Of a DNA stretch of 61,621 bases, positions 9,094-18,300 are shown in pieces. The translations under genes were made by a program, and so were the position numbers. Positions within the stretch are counted from its first letter, which is position 1, and every line of letters begins with the position of its first letter. The stretch is taken from positions 1 through 61,621 of the forward strand of contig CANDIF010000007.1 in NCBI GenBank assembly GCA_947384775.1, read 5' to 3'. A model generated the notes under the pieces. The model was not told the DNA's origin. It was given only the letters and a program-made list of their open reading frames with translations, and searched no databases. This DNA is from an uncultured Clostridium sp. GTDB taxonomy: Bacteria > Bacillota > Clostridia > TANB77 > CAG-508.

Positions 9094-9555
9094 TTATTTT
9101 CCCCTCTCATTAAGTAATTGTTTCACTTGAGTAATATTTCTTTTAGATACACTTTCTTGGGTATTATCTTTAAGTTTAACCAAAACTGTTCCAAGAATAC
9201 TTATGTCAAAACACTCCACTTGATTTATATTTATAATACAAGAATTAGAAATTCTGACAAATCCTTTTTGTTCAAGCATTTCTTCTAGTTCATACATTTT
9301 ATATTTTACTCTATAAATATCTTTTTTTGTTCTCATATAGTTATACTTGTCTTTACTAAAAAAGCAAGTTATTCTATCTAAGTCTATAAAATATATTTTA
9401 TTATTTTTATTACCAATTATTTGGTTCGGTACTATACTTATATTCGAAAGATATTTAATAATATCTTCAACTTCTTTTGATAATTCTGGTGCATTTATTA
9501 TTATTGATGTTTCTTTAAATTCACTTGATATATTCGTACTTACCTTAATATTCAT
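9094..9555 (-). CDS. Stand-alone LytTR-domain DNA-binding regulator
   Basis: 153 residues. The C-terminal half (about 55-150) matches a LytTR domain: NKIYFIDLDRITCFFSKDKY, then YELEEMLEQKGFVRISNSCIIN, then LKDNTQESVSKRNITQVKQLL. The first 50 residues replace a receiver domain and contain no phosphoacceptor pattern, so this is not a standard response regulator. The ATG at 9555 has a GGAG site. The gene is followed by its membrane partner after one base. It probably controls its own operon, but I did not find a convincing LytTR direct-repeat operator upstream. Confidence 0.85.
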   Translation of the reverse strand: MNIKVSTNISSEFKETSIIINAPELSKEVEDIIKYLSNISIVPNQIIGNKNNKIYFIDLDRITCFFSKDKYNYMRTKKDIYRVKYKMYELEEMLEQKGFVRISNSCIININQVECFDISILGTVLVKLKDNTQESVSKRNITQVKQLLNERGK

Positions 9556-9647
9556 ATATTTACTCCTTTAATCGCTCTGTATTTTCATTATTAAATAGTA
9601 TATCATGAAAAATCTATCTTTCTTCAAAATTCTCTATTATTTTTTAA

Positions 9648-9677
9648 ATAGGTTGCTCTGCATTCAGAGCAACCTAT
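9648..9677. terminator. Perfect 13-bp-arm hairpin
   Basis: ATAGGTTGCTCTG (9648-9660), loop CATT, CAGAGCAACCTAT (9665-9677). It separates the LytTR operon from the secreted-protein gene and probably ends transcription of the latter, though no strong U-tract follows. Confidence 0.55.
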
Positions 9678-9753
9678 CTTCTTGTTGCTGTTTGGTTTGA
9701 TAACATCTATCTAGCTAGCATAATTTAATTTTATTGACTATTGTTTGTCTACC

Positions 9754-10197
9754 TTATGATTGATATGCATATGCAGTACCGCTACCTGATTGTGTTCTGA
9801 TTTGGATTTCATATACATCACTTCCACACCAGAACGTTCTTGAAGAAGCTCCACCAATGGCTCCATTTTCTGTCCACACAATGTTACCATTTTTACCCAG
9901 CATGCAAATATCACATGCACTGACCGTTGTGTTCATACATGAAATTGTAACATTGCAATTAAACCCTTTGGTAGAATACGCAATCATCTGCCAGGAAGTA
10001 TTGGTACTAAGGACACGATGTCCCGGTGGATATGGATAAACGTTTCCACTGGCCCTGGATTCACTCTCTTGGTTTAGCCCGATTTCCACACAGAATTCTT
10101 CTGTCGGAACACCTGCCGCAAACACTGGCATAGTACTGCCAAACATAAATAGCAAGGCCAAAATCACAGCAATAAAGTTTCTCGTATTGTATTTCAT
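9754..10197 (-). CDS. Small secreted protein of unknown function, probably transferred
   Basis: 147 residues. A classical signal peptide (MKYNTRNFIAVILALLFMF..., cleavage after VFA-AG near residue 28) exports it. The mature part has about five cysteines, an early YPYPPGH stretch and a C-terminal part with SSRTFWCGSDVYEIQIRTQ, suggesting a small beta-rich domain. The ATG at 10197 has AAGGGAGC upstream. The base composition is clearly less AT-rich than its neighbours and codons such as CCG, GCG and GGC are frequent, which suggests transfer. I do not recognise the family. Confidence 0.75.
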   Translation of the reverse strand: MKYNTRNFIAVILALLFMFGSTMPVFAAGVPTEEFCVEIGLNQESESRASGNVYPYPPGHRVLSTNTSWQMIAYSTKGFNCNVTISCMNTTVSACDICMLGKNGNIVWTENGAIGGASSRTFWCGSDVYEIQIRTQSGSGTAYAYQS

Positions 10198-10483
10198 TAA
10201 TAGCTCCCTTCTTTAGATAGATATTATTCGAAACCAAATCAGTAACAGGAATATGTTATTCTGAAAAGGATTTTAGTTTTCCCTAACAGAAATAATCGTA
10301 GATAATACTGCTTCTGAAATGTTTTATAATCTTAACATCTTTGTATATTTTTTTCAATCTTTCTCTATTTCATACTTACTTGTTTTAATCCTTGATATCA
10401 ATATAAATTTCGATATTTTTCTTTTTTCCTTTTTTTCGATAACTGTATTTATTTTTACGATAACTGTTTTTTTGCAAGCTGTT

Positions 10484-10512
10484 AAAAGGAACAGAATTCT
10501 GCTCCTTTTTTT
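10484..10512. terminator. Bidirectional terminator downstream of rsmA
   Basis: AAAAGGAACAGAA pairs with TTCTGCTCCTTTT; seven T follow on the plus strand, and U-rich sequence follows on the minus strand just after the rsmA stop. Confidence 0.7.
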
Positions 10513-11350
10513 ATATTATTTTTGATAATTCTGCATACTGCTCTAATGTTAACTTTTCTGGTCTTATTCGTAAATCTAATCCCATTTGATTTATTGTCTT
10601 TTCTACTTCTTCTTTAGTTCCATATTTATTGCTGTTTGTTAATGCGTTTACTAATGTTTTTCTTTTTTGCATGAATGCTATTTTTATTAATTCAAAAAGT
10701 TTTTCTTCGTTTGAAACTTTTACTGTTGGCTCTTTTTGTACTTCTAATTGTATTACTGTTGAATTTACTTTTGGCTCTGGTATAAATGCTGTATTTGGCA
10801 CTTGTAATACTGTTTTTGGTTTCGTGTAATAATGTATTGCATATGTTATTGCTCCTGATTCACCTTTTCCTGGCTCTGCTACTAACCTTTGCGCTACTTC
10901 TTTTTGTATCATTACTGTTATTGTTTCTATGTCTAGTCTTTCCTCCAATAACTTCATTATTATTGGTGTTGTTATATAATATGGCAAATTGGCAACTATT
11001 TTTGTAGTTTTAAAGTTTTCTTTGTTTATTAATTCTTGCAAATTCACTTTTAACACATCTTCATTTATTAATTCAAAGTTATCATTTAATGAAAACCTAT
11101 CATTTAATATTGTTATCATTCTTTCATCTAGTTCTATACATATTACTTTTCCTGCTTTTTCTAATAATTCTTTTGTAATTGTACCTAGTCCTGGACCAAT
11201 CTCTATTACCAAGTCATCTTTACTAATATTTGCCGCTTCGATTATTCCAGAAACTGTGTCATCATCTACTAAGAAATTTTGTCCTAAATTTTTATTTGCA
11301 TGTATATGATATTTGTCTAATATAAATTTTGTTTCTTTTAAAACACTCAT
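10511..11350 (-). CDS. rsmA: 16S rRNA dimethyladenosine methyltransferase (KsgA)
   Basis: 279 residues. It dimethylates the two adjacent adenines near the 3' end of 16S rRNA using S-adenosylmethionine. Motifs in order: NLGQNFLVDD near residue 19, the SAM loop EIGPGLGTIT, acidic CIELDE, catalytic NLPYYITTPI, then the C-terminal helical domain with FMQKRKTLVNAL. Full length. The ATG at 11350 has AAAGAGGA upstream. It follows the metallophosphoesterase gene after a hairpin. Confidence is high. Confidence 0.97.
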   Translation of the reverse strand: MSVLKETKFILDKYHIHANKNLGQNFLVDDDTVSGIIEAANISKDDLVIEIGPGLGTITKELLEKAGKVICIELDERMITILNDRFSLNDNFELINEDVLKVNLQELINKENFKTTKIVANLPYYITTPIIMKLLEERLDIETITVMIQKEVAQRLVAEPGKGESGAITYAIHYYTKPKTVLQVPNTAFIPEPKVNSTVIQLEVQKEPTVKVSNEEKLFELIKIAFMQKRKTLVNALTNSNKYGTKEEVEKTINQMGLDLRIRPEKLTLEQYAELSKII

Positions 11351-11374
11351 ACTATGTCCTCTTTCTCAAATTAC

Positions 11375-11399
11375 AAGCAGACAATTTTTATGTCTGCTT
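11375..11399. terminator. Hairpin between the phosphoesterase gene and rsmA
   Basis: AAGCAGACA (11375-11383) and TGTCTGCTT (11391-11399) with a 7-nt loop. It lies right after the 11403 stop; the poor U-tract on the minus strand makes it a partial terminator or mRNA end. Confidence 0.5.
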
Positions 11400-11402
11400 A
11401 TA

Positions 11403-12101
11403 TTATTCACTTATTTTTATTAAATCAAAATCTAGATAGTCTGAACTTACCATTTTTATTTCAATTCCGTCTATTATCCCTTGTTTAGCCTCTTTTTGAG
11501 ACTCTCCATGTATATGTCCATAAATACATTTTTTTACATTAAATTCTTTCATTGTCTTTATAAAGTTTAAATCTGCTTCTTCATAACTATTAAATGGTGG
11601 ATAATGCATACATACTATTATCTCTTTGTCTTCTCCATACTTTTCTATTCCATCTTTTAAAGATAATTTTAATCTAATATTTTCTCTTCTTATTATCTTT
11701 TCTGGTTGTTCTTCTTGTTCTGACCATCCTCGTGTTCCTGCTATAATCTTATCATCAAAGAAATAGCTATTATTATATAAAAAGTCTATATTTTCAAATT
11801 TATTTTCTTCTAAGAATTCTTTAATTTTTTTTAATGTTGTCCACCAGTAATCATGATTGCCTTTAAGTAAAAGTTTTTTTCCCGGTAAATTATTTATAAA
11901 TTCAAAGTCTTTTACTGTTTCTTCCAAGTACATTGCCCATGAAAAGTCTCCTGGTAGTAACACCAAGTCGTTTTCTTTTACTTTACTTATCCAATTTTCT
12001 CTTATTTTTTCTTCATGCTTTATCCAATTATCTCCAAAAATATCCATCTGTTTTCCTATTCCTAAAGATAAGTGTAAATCTGAAATAGCATAAATTGCCA
12101 T
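11403..12101 (-). CDS. Calcineurin-like metallophosphoesterase
   Basis: 232 residues. Metal-binding motifs are complete: ISDLHLS (DxH), LLPGDFSWA (GD), LKGNHDYWW (GNHD), CMHYPPF and YGHIHG (GHxH). It belongs to a YkoQ/YpbG-like predicted phosphohydrolase group with no clear substrate. Its ATG overlaps the tsaD stop by one base (TAATG), so it is translationally coupled to tsaD. The co-occurrence with tsaD is common in Clostridia but not explained. Confidence 0.88.
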   Translation of the reverse strand: MAIYAISDLHLSLGIGKQMDIFGDNWIKHEEKIRENWISKVKENDLVLLPGDFSWAMYLEETVKDFEFINNLPGKKLLLKGNHDYWWTTLKKIKEFLEENKFENIDFLYNNSYFFDDKIIAGTRGWSEQEEQPEKIIRRENIRLKLSLKDGIEKYGEDKEIIVCMHYPPFNSYEEADLNFIKTMKEFNVKKCIYGHIHGESQKEAKQGIIDGIEIKMVSSDYLDFDLIKISE

Positions 12102-13099
12102 TATTTACCTCCTATTTTTAAATTAGGTACTGCATTTAATTCTAAAGATGATATTTTTCCATTTATGTAATTGTTGTATCCTGCTGCCGCAATCATTGCA
12201 GCATTGTCTGTACATAGTTTTATATCTGGATAAAATACTTTAATATTTTTCTTCTCTGCCATTTTGCTAAATTCTTTTCTGATATATGAATTAGCTGATA
12301 CTCCCCCTGCTAATACAACATTTTTTAGTTTTGTCTCTTCTATAGCTTTTTCTACATTTTCTATTAACATTTCTGTTGTTACTTTTTCAAAACTTGCACA
12401 TAAATCTGCTTTATTGATATTTGAATCTTTATGATTTAAATTTATTACTGCTGTTTTTATACCACTAAAACTAAAATTTAATCCTTCTATATTAGATTTT
12501 GGTAATGCTATATTTGCATTTCCTTCATAAGCAAGCTTATCTATTTTAGGTCCTCCAGGATATCCTAATCCTACTACTCTTGCAACTTTATCATATGCTT
12601 CTCCTATTGCATCGTCTTTTGTTCTACCTATTATCTCAAAATCTGCATAATCATTAACTTTGACTAAATGTGTATGACCACCTGATATTATTAAACATAA
12701 AAATGGTGGTTTTAGTTCTTCATATGTTAAGTAATTTGCTGCAATATGTCCTTCTATATGATTAACTCCTACTAATGGTTTTTGCATTGCGTAGCTAAGC
12801 CCTTTTGCATATGATACTCCTACTAATAAAGCTCCTACTAAACCTGGTCCATACGTTGTACATACTGCATCTATATCATCATATGTTTTATTTGCTTTTT
12901 TTAGTGCCTCTTTTACTACTTGGTTGATAACTTCTACATGGCATCTTGATGCTATTTCTGGCACTACTCCACCATATATTGTATGTATATCTATTTGTGA
13001 ATTAATTATATTAGATAAAACCTTTCTTCCGTTTACAACAACTGCTGCTGATGTTTCATCACAACTTGTTTCAATTCCCAATGTTACTATATCTTTCAT
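12101..13099 (-). CDS. tsaD: tRNA N6-threonylcarbamoyladenosine synthase subunit TsaD
   Basis: 332 residues. Transfers threonylcarbamoyl to A37 of ANN-decoding tRNAs together with TsaB/TsaE. Motifs: [10 protein letters not shown] at the N-terminus, HIEGHI (metal-binding His pair) near residue 110, [30 protein letters not shown] and LAGGVSANS, with the C-terminal [11 protein letters not shown]. Full length. tsaB, tsaE and rimI are not adjacent. The ATG at 13099 has a weak AAGGGATG site. It heads a run with the phosphoesterase and rsmA. Confidence 0.97.
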   Translation of the reverse strand: MKDIVTLGIETSCDETSAAVVVNGRKVLSNIINSQIDIHTIYGGVVPEIASRCHVEVINQVVKEALKKANKTYDDIDAVCTTYGPGLVGALLVGVSYAKGLSYAMQKPLVGVNHIEGHIAANYLTYEELKPPFLCLIISGGHTHLVKVNDYADFEIIGRTKDDAIGEAYDKVARVVGLGYPGGPKIDKLAYEGNANIALPKSNIEGLNFSFSGIKTAVINLNHKDSNINKADLCASFEKVTTEMLIENVEKAIEETKLKNVVLAGGVSANSYIRKEFSKMAEKKNIKVFYPDIKLCTDNAAMIAAAGYNNYINGKISSLELNAVPNLKIGGK

Positions 13100-13207
13100 C
13101 TTTTATTTCATCCCTTTTTCACAAATATTTTACCAATATTTGTTGATATTGTCAAGGTTTCAAGAGTTTTAACCTTTTTTATTTGAATTCAATTGAATAT
13201 TTCATCA

Positions 13208-13258
13208 TAAAAAACGAACCCTCAATATCAAACATTTTTTGTTTAATATTTTAGGTTC
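13208..13258 (-). terminator. Terminator downstream of the serpin gene
   Basis: GAACC (13216-13220) to GGTTC (13254-13258) with an AT-rich imperfect stem; on the minus strand the stem is followed by GTTTTTT. Confidence 0.7.
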
Positions 13259-13293
13259 AGTTCAAAAAATCTCTATGCATTTTTATTCTTTTT

Positions 13294-14595
13294 CTATCTA
13301 GCTCTATAACTTGCTCTATCATCATCCCAAGAATTTGGTTCATATACTGTTCCAACAAACCACATTTCTCCTGTTTTTTTATCTCTAATTAAATAAATAA
13401 ATGGACTATCTATTATTACTTCTTCTGGTTTGTCTTCTTCAACTATCATTCCGCTAGTTTCCATCATAAATACTGTTACTGCTGCTGCTTTTACTCCCTT
13501 TTCTGTAAAATCTATATTTGCCTTATGTATTGCTGCTCCTATATGAATATCTTCTACATTTGATATACCTGAAAAATCTGCTATATCTGAAAATGCATCT
13601 GTAATTCCTAATTTTTTTAAATCTTCCTCTAATTTTAATTCATAGTCAAATGAAAATTTTGGTACTGCTACTTTTATTCCATTTTTAGTTTCTGATGCTG
13701 GTTTTAAGTTGTTTATTATTTTATTTAAGTCATCCATTTTTAATGTCTTTATGTATTCTTGCAAATTATTTTTTGGCATTATTGCAACAAATTCTAGCTC
13801 AATATCATTATATGTTTCTAAATCCATTGATAATGCTGTTACTTCATCATCTTTATAGTATGCTGCCGCTCCACTACTCGTCTCTTTATTCATCATTGTT
13901 GCTTCCATTGTTTTTCCATCTGCCTTTTTAAAGGCTCTACCATATGTTTTTGATGTGTCAAACATGTTTTTCCATTCCATATCTATTGCTAAAGCATTTA
14001 TTAGTGTTAACCTATTATCTGGATTTGTTACTTGTTCATCTGTTAAAACGTTATTTATTTGGTCAAATGTTTTATCTGATATCCAATTGTTTATGTTTCT
14101 TGCACTTCTAAATGAATCATACTTTACTTCTGCATTATACTTGTTTTCTAATGCTTCTATATAGTATTCATTTATTATATCAGAATAATTTTCTCTAATA
14201 AATATTGCATTTGCTAATGATAGTACATTTTTTACATTTTCATACTTGGTCAAACTTGTATTTTTTAATGCATTATCAATTTGCGTTTTTGTGTTTCCGT
14301 TCGCACCTTCTTTGAGCATGTTCAGTGCATACTTTATTGATAGTGGGCTATATATCATATTTTGTTTTTGATTTTCCATTTTTAAAAAGCTTAGTTCAAA
14401 ATCTGCCTTTGTATTTTCTTCTACAGTATTACTTTCTTGCATTTCATTTATGCCATTTTGCATTACATCGTTTTCTTTTTTGTCTTTTCCTTTATTTGTT
14501 AACATTACTGTCATTGTAATAATTCCTGCAATTATCAGTAGTACCAAAAATATTAAGGTTACTAATCTTATTTGGATTTGTCTATGTCCTCCCAT
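13294..14595 (-). CDS. Membrane-anchored serpin (serine protease inhibitor family)
   Basis: 433 residues. One membrane helix (about 10-32) anchors a lysine-rich linker and a complete serpin fold outside the cell: NMIYSPLSIKYALNMLKEGA (helix B/sheet region), LTLINALAIDMEW, ADFSGI and the hinge FTEKGVKAAAVTVF. From the hinge spacing the scissile bond falls around Thr-Ser-Gly (METSGM), pointing to small P1 residues and elastase- or subtilisin-like targets. The distal strand VIIDSPFIYLIRD is intact. The alanine-rich hinge suggests an inhibitory serpin. Strong RBS (AGGAGG) before the ATG at 14595. Gut Clostridia carry such inhibitors; the target is inferred. Confidence 0.92.
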   Translation of the reverse strand: MGGHRQIQIRLVTLIFLVLLIIAGIITMTVMLTNKGKDKKENDVMQNGINEMQESNTVEENTKADFELSFLKMENQKQNMIYSPLSIKYALNMLKEGANGNTKTQIDNALKNTSLTKYENVKNVLSLANAIFIRENYSDIINEYYIEALENKYNAEVKYDSFRSARNINNWISDKTFDQINNVLTDEQVTNPDNRLTLINALAIDMEWKNMFDTSKTYGRAFKKADGKTMEATMMNKETSSGAAAYYKDDEVTALSMDLETYNDIELEFVAIMPKNNLQEYIKTLKMDDLNKIINNLKPASETKNGIKVAVPKFSFDYELKLEEDLKKLGITDAFSDIADFSGISNVEDIHIGAAIHKANIDFTEKGVKAAAVTVFMMETSGMIVEEDKPEEVIIDSPFIYLIRDKKTGEMWFVGTVYEPNSWDDDRASYRAR

Positions 14596-14752
14596 TACAA
14601 CATCCTCCTATTAATATCATTTTTCTTTTGTTTTTTACAAAATCATTATTATTATACCATTACTTTCTTTATTTTACTACAAAAAAATATAAATTTTTTT
14701 CAATGTTTCTTTTTTTAAAATCTCCAAAAATGAATTTTTTTACAAAAAAGTA

Positions 14753-14781
14753 TTGACAGATGCTGAAAAATTTAGTATACT
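14753..14781 (+). promoter_or_regulatory. Consensus sigma-A promoter of the tRNA operon
   Basis: TTGACA (14753-14758), 17-nt spacer, TATACT (14776-14781), ending about 18 nt before tRNA-Val. Confidence 0.92.
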
Positions 14782-14799
14782 AATTTCTGTCGAAAGAAT

Positions 14800-14875
14800 G
14801 GGCGCATAGCTCAGCTGGTAGAGCATCTGCCTTACAAGCAGGAGGTCATAGGTTCGAGCCCTATTGCGCCCACCA
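14800..14875 (+). tRNA. tRNA-Val (TAC)
   Basis: 76 nt with encoded CCA. The acceptor GGGCGCA pairs with TGCGCCC; D arm GCTCAGCTGGTAGAGC; anticodon loop CTTACAA with TAC at 14833-14835; T loop GGTTCGAGCC. Confidence 0.97.
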
Positions 14876-14882
14876 TTTTTTT

Positions 14883-14959
14883 GGCCCGGTAGTTCAGTTG
14901 GTTAGAACGCTAGCCTGTCACGCTAGAGGTCGACGGTTCGAGCCCGTTCCGGGTCGCCA
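14883..14959 (+). tRNA. tRNA-Asp (GTC)
   Basis: 77 nt with encoded CCA. Acceptor GGCCCGG/CCGGGTC (one G-U pair), anticodon loop CTGTCAC with GTC, T loop GGTTCGAGCC. Seven nt after tRNA-Val. Confidence 0.97.
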
Positions 14960-14960
14960 T

Positions 14961-14995
14961 TAATATAGAAGTTTACTCGTTAAACTTCTATATTA
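14961..14995. other. Long hairpin between tRNA-Asp and tRNA-Phe
   Basis: TAATATAGAAGTTTA pairs perfectly with TAAACTTCTATATTA around a 5-nt loop. No U-tract follows, so it may be a processing element or partial terminator within the tRNA transcript. Confidence 0.55.
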
Positions 14996-15014
14996 TATAA
15001 TAAATTAATATAAT

Positions 15015-15090
15015 GCCTCGATAGCTCAGTTGGTAGAGCAAGGGACTGAAAATCCCTGTGTCACTGGTTCGATTCCCGTTCGAGGCACCA
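15015..15090 (+). tRNA. tRNA-Phe (GAA)
   Basis: 76 nt with encoded CCA. Acceptor GCCTCGA/TCGAGGC, anticodon loop CTGAAAA with GAA, T loop GGTTCGATTCC. The last 21 nt are repeated at 15211-15231. Confidence 0.97.
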
Positions 15091-15092
15091 TT

Positions 15093-15120
15093 AAAGTAGA
15101 GATGAAACTCTCTACTTTTT
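15093..15120 (+). terminator. Terminator of the tRNA operon
   Basis: AAAGTAGAGA and TCTCTACTTT with a 6-nt loop, then T-rich sequence, three nt after the tRNA-Phe CCA. Confidence 0.88.
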
Positions 15121-15171
15121 TATTATGCTTTTTAATAGGAATCGAAAAGGACGTGCCGAATGTAGTGAGGC

Positions 15172-15258
15172 AAAAACAGTCTAGTAGACTGTTTTTAGGA
15201 CGTGGCTTGCCGATTCCCGTTCGAGGCACCAAATGTGCGACCTTAACAGGTCGCATTT
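15172..15258 (+). repeat. Second hairpin, duplicated tRNA-Phe 3' end and third hairpin
   Basis: AAAAACAGTCTA/TAGACTGTTTTT (15172-15196) is a hairpin. It is followed by an exact 21-bp copy of the tRNA-Phe 3' end including CCA (15211-15231, original 15070-15090), then TGCGACC/GGTCGCA (15236-15255). So each tRNA 3' end is followed by its own terminator-like hairpin, as if a tRNA gene was lost between two copies, or an element recombined at the tRNA 3' end. Confidence 0.75.
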
Positions 15259-15348
15259 AATAGTTAATAATGAATAGTGATTTAATGTAGTTCAAGGAGC
15301 ACATTTGTACTATTCACCGTTAGCTATTCATTTTTCACTATTCACTAA
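15259..15348. repeat. Palindromic repeat rich in TATTCACTATT
   Basis: The left part has AATGAATAGTGA; the right part has TTCATTTTTCACTATTCAC, its inverted counterpart. A related copy lies at 29844-29935 between fusA and rpsG. Nothing coding is seen. Confidence 0.5.
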
Positions 15349-15354
15349 AATATT

Positions 15355-18300
15355 TTACACTTCTATCTTCTTGCCTAAAAATATTGAATATATATATGTA
15401 TGTGCAACACTCTTATCTAATGCTTGCTCTATTGCTCTCTTGTATAGTTGTAATTGCTTCTTATATTTTTCTATTAGGTAATTATCATCATCATTTGGAA
15501 CATAATCTGTTTTGTAGTCTACTAAAATTATTTCTCCTGTTTTATCTATAAAGTATAAATCTATAATTCCTTGTACTAATATTTCCTCATCAATATCTTT
15601 GCCATATATTTCTTTAAGTGGTACATTTATATAAAAAGGCTGTTCTCTGTGAATTTCCTTTGCATCTCTTATTTCCGTAAACAAATCTGTTTTAGTAAAT
15701 GCTAATATTTTTTCTTTTGGTATTTCTGATTTTTGATTTTCCGTAAGTATTCTCTTCTCTACTAATACACTTAATAATTTTTCTATGCTTTCCATTGTAT
15801 ATTCAATATTAAAATCTAACTTTTGCATTACCATATGTACTGCTGTACCTATTTCAGCTCTTGATAGTTTCAATTTTTCTTCCATAAATTTAGGCTTTTT
15901 TATTTCACAGGTATATTGTATTTCATTTTCATTCTTCGCCAATTTACTTACAGAGCTTTTTCCTTCTATTTTAGTTAAATCTTTGTTTTCATATTCCCAA
16001 TTAAATATCTCATCTAGTTCTTTACTAATTTCTCTCTTTTCTATTTTTAATTTTATTTTTTCTCTTTCATTATCTTCTTTGTTTATTATATCTTTAGTTT
16101 TATATATATTTGTAGTAATTAATTCTTTCATTCTTTTATCATATAAATTAACTAATTCTATCCAATCTAAATATGATTTAGCTTTTTTAATTGTTGATAT
16201 GTCTATCTTTGCACTGTCATTATTTAATTTTAATAATTCTTGTTTTGTTGCTATGAACTTTTCTACATTTTTATTTACTCCTGTTATTATTATTTTTTCT
16301 CTGCTACGTGTTAATGCCACATAAAGTAATCTCATTTCTTCTTCTAGGACTTCCTTTTTTGTTTGAATTTTTATTGCCTCTTTAGCTAACGTATTATATT
16401 GAATCTTTCTATCATAATTTATATATTTAGGTCCTAATCCAATTTTAGGATGTAATAAAATATTTTCATTTAAGTCCATCATGTTAAATTCACTACCTGT
16501 TCCAGACAAAAAGACAACTGGAAACTCTAATCCTTTGCTCTTATGTATGCTCATTATTCTTATTACATCTTCATTTTCTCCAATTAGTTTAGGAGCTCCC
16601 ATATCACTTCCTGTTTTTGTTACTTTGTCTATAAATTTTATAAAGTTATATAAACCTTTAAAGCTTCCTTGTTCATAATCTTTAGCTTTTTCAAATAACA
16701 TTTTTAAGTTTGCTGTTCGTAAATTTCCATTTTTCATTAAACTAACATAATTATAAAAGTCTGTCTTTTCGTAAATATACCAAATTAATTCATCTAGTTT
16801 TAAATATTCTTCTTTCTCAGTGAAATCCTCTATATCATTGAAAAAGTTTATTACTTTGTTTCTTAATTCTTCATTATCTGAGTCTTTATTTGCAACTAGT
16901 GATGCATAAAAACTTTCATTTCTTTTTTTCATTTTTATTTCTAGTAATTCATTATCAGTAAAATTCCAAATTGGTGAACGAAGTACAGTTACTAATGCTA
17001 TGTCATTATCTGGATTATCTATTACCTTTAATAAGTTCATAATCATTTGTATTTCCATACTTTCAAAGTAGTTTGTTCCTATATCGCTAAATACTGGATA
17101 CCCCAAATTTGTTATTTCTTTTTCATATATTGATGCTATATTAGTCGTTTTTCTCAAAAGAATAACAATATCTTTAAGTTGTAATTTTCTATACCCTACT
17201 TTTTTGTCAAATACATAATAATCATCATTCATTAATTCATTAATTCTATTTGCAACAAATTTTGCTTCTAATACTGTATTTTCTATTTTTAATTCTTCAT
17301 TTGATTCATTTTCTTCGTTGTTTAAATCTATCAAATTTAATTCTGGTATTGTGTCTAATAATTTTCTATCCTCTTTTGGATATTCTAAACCAGCATTTAA
17401 GAATTCACTTTCATCATATTCAATATTTCCGAAATTTTTAGACATTATATTTTCAAATATAATATTAGTTAAATTTAATATGTTATTTCTACTTCTAAAA
17501 TTTGCATATAGCTGTATTTTATTATCTTCATATGTGTTATATTTTTCAATAAATAACTCTGGTCTTGATTGCCTGAATTTATAAATACTTTGTTTTACAT
17601 CCCCTACCATAAATATATTGTTTCCTCTAGATATTGTATTTAATAAATATTCCTGTATTTCATTACTATCTTGATACTCATCTATTGCAATTTCTTCAAA
17701 TTTCTCTTGATATTTTTCTGCTATTTCTGTTGGAACATAATTTCCTAATTCATCTTTTTCAATCAATATTTTTAATGCTAAGTGTTCCATATCACTGAAA
17801 TCTATTACATTCTTTTCTTTTTTTGCTTTCTGATAATCATTTGAAAATTTTTCAATTAGATTCTCTATACTTGCTAAAATTCTGTACATTTCATATATAT
17901 CTTTATTTGCTTGTTTTGAAGAATACAAAAATATTTTATTTTTTAAATCATTTATTTGTGCTTTTACTTTATCTCTTCTTTCTTTTGCCTCGTCTTTTAT
18001 TTCTGATATTATTTTTTTGTCTTGTGCCCATGTTTTAAATTTTATATCTGTAAGTTTAGAATAAATTTCGTCCCAAGTATTTGTTTTTAAGAGATTTTCT
18101 AAATTTGAGATATCTTCATCTATTATCATTTTCCATTTGATTAAGTCTTCATCTTTTTTTAAATTATTTGATATTTGTATTAGTTCTTTTATGTTATCTG
18201 TAATAATTTCTTTTCCATTTTCTATTAGTATCTTTCCCCATTCAGTTTCTGAAAAATCTTTTTCTTCTTTTGTATTAAATTTTTCTACCTGTTCTTTCAA

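Noticed and set aside
9738..9920. 60-codon minus-strand frame overlapping the secreted protein
   Set aside because: Alternative frame of the 9754-10197 gene with no start signal.
10319..10525. 68-codon hydrophobic plus-strand frame
   Set aside because: Low-complexity T-rich intergenic DNA; no ribosome site; ends inside the rsmA terminator.
15026..15260. Two overlapping open frames on opposite strands across tRNA-Phe
   Set aside because: They are translations of the tRNA gene and its duplicated 3' end, with no start signals.
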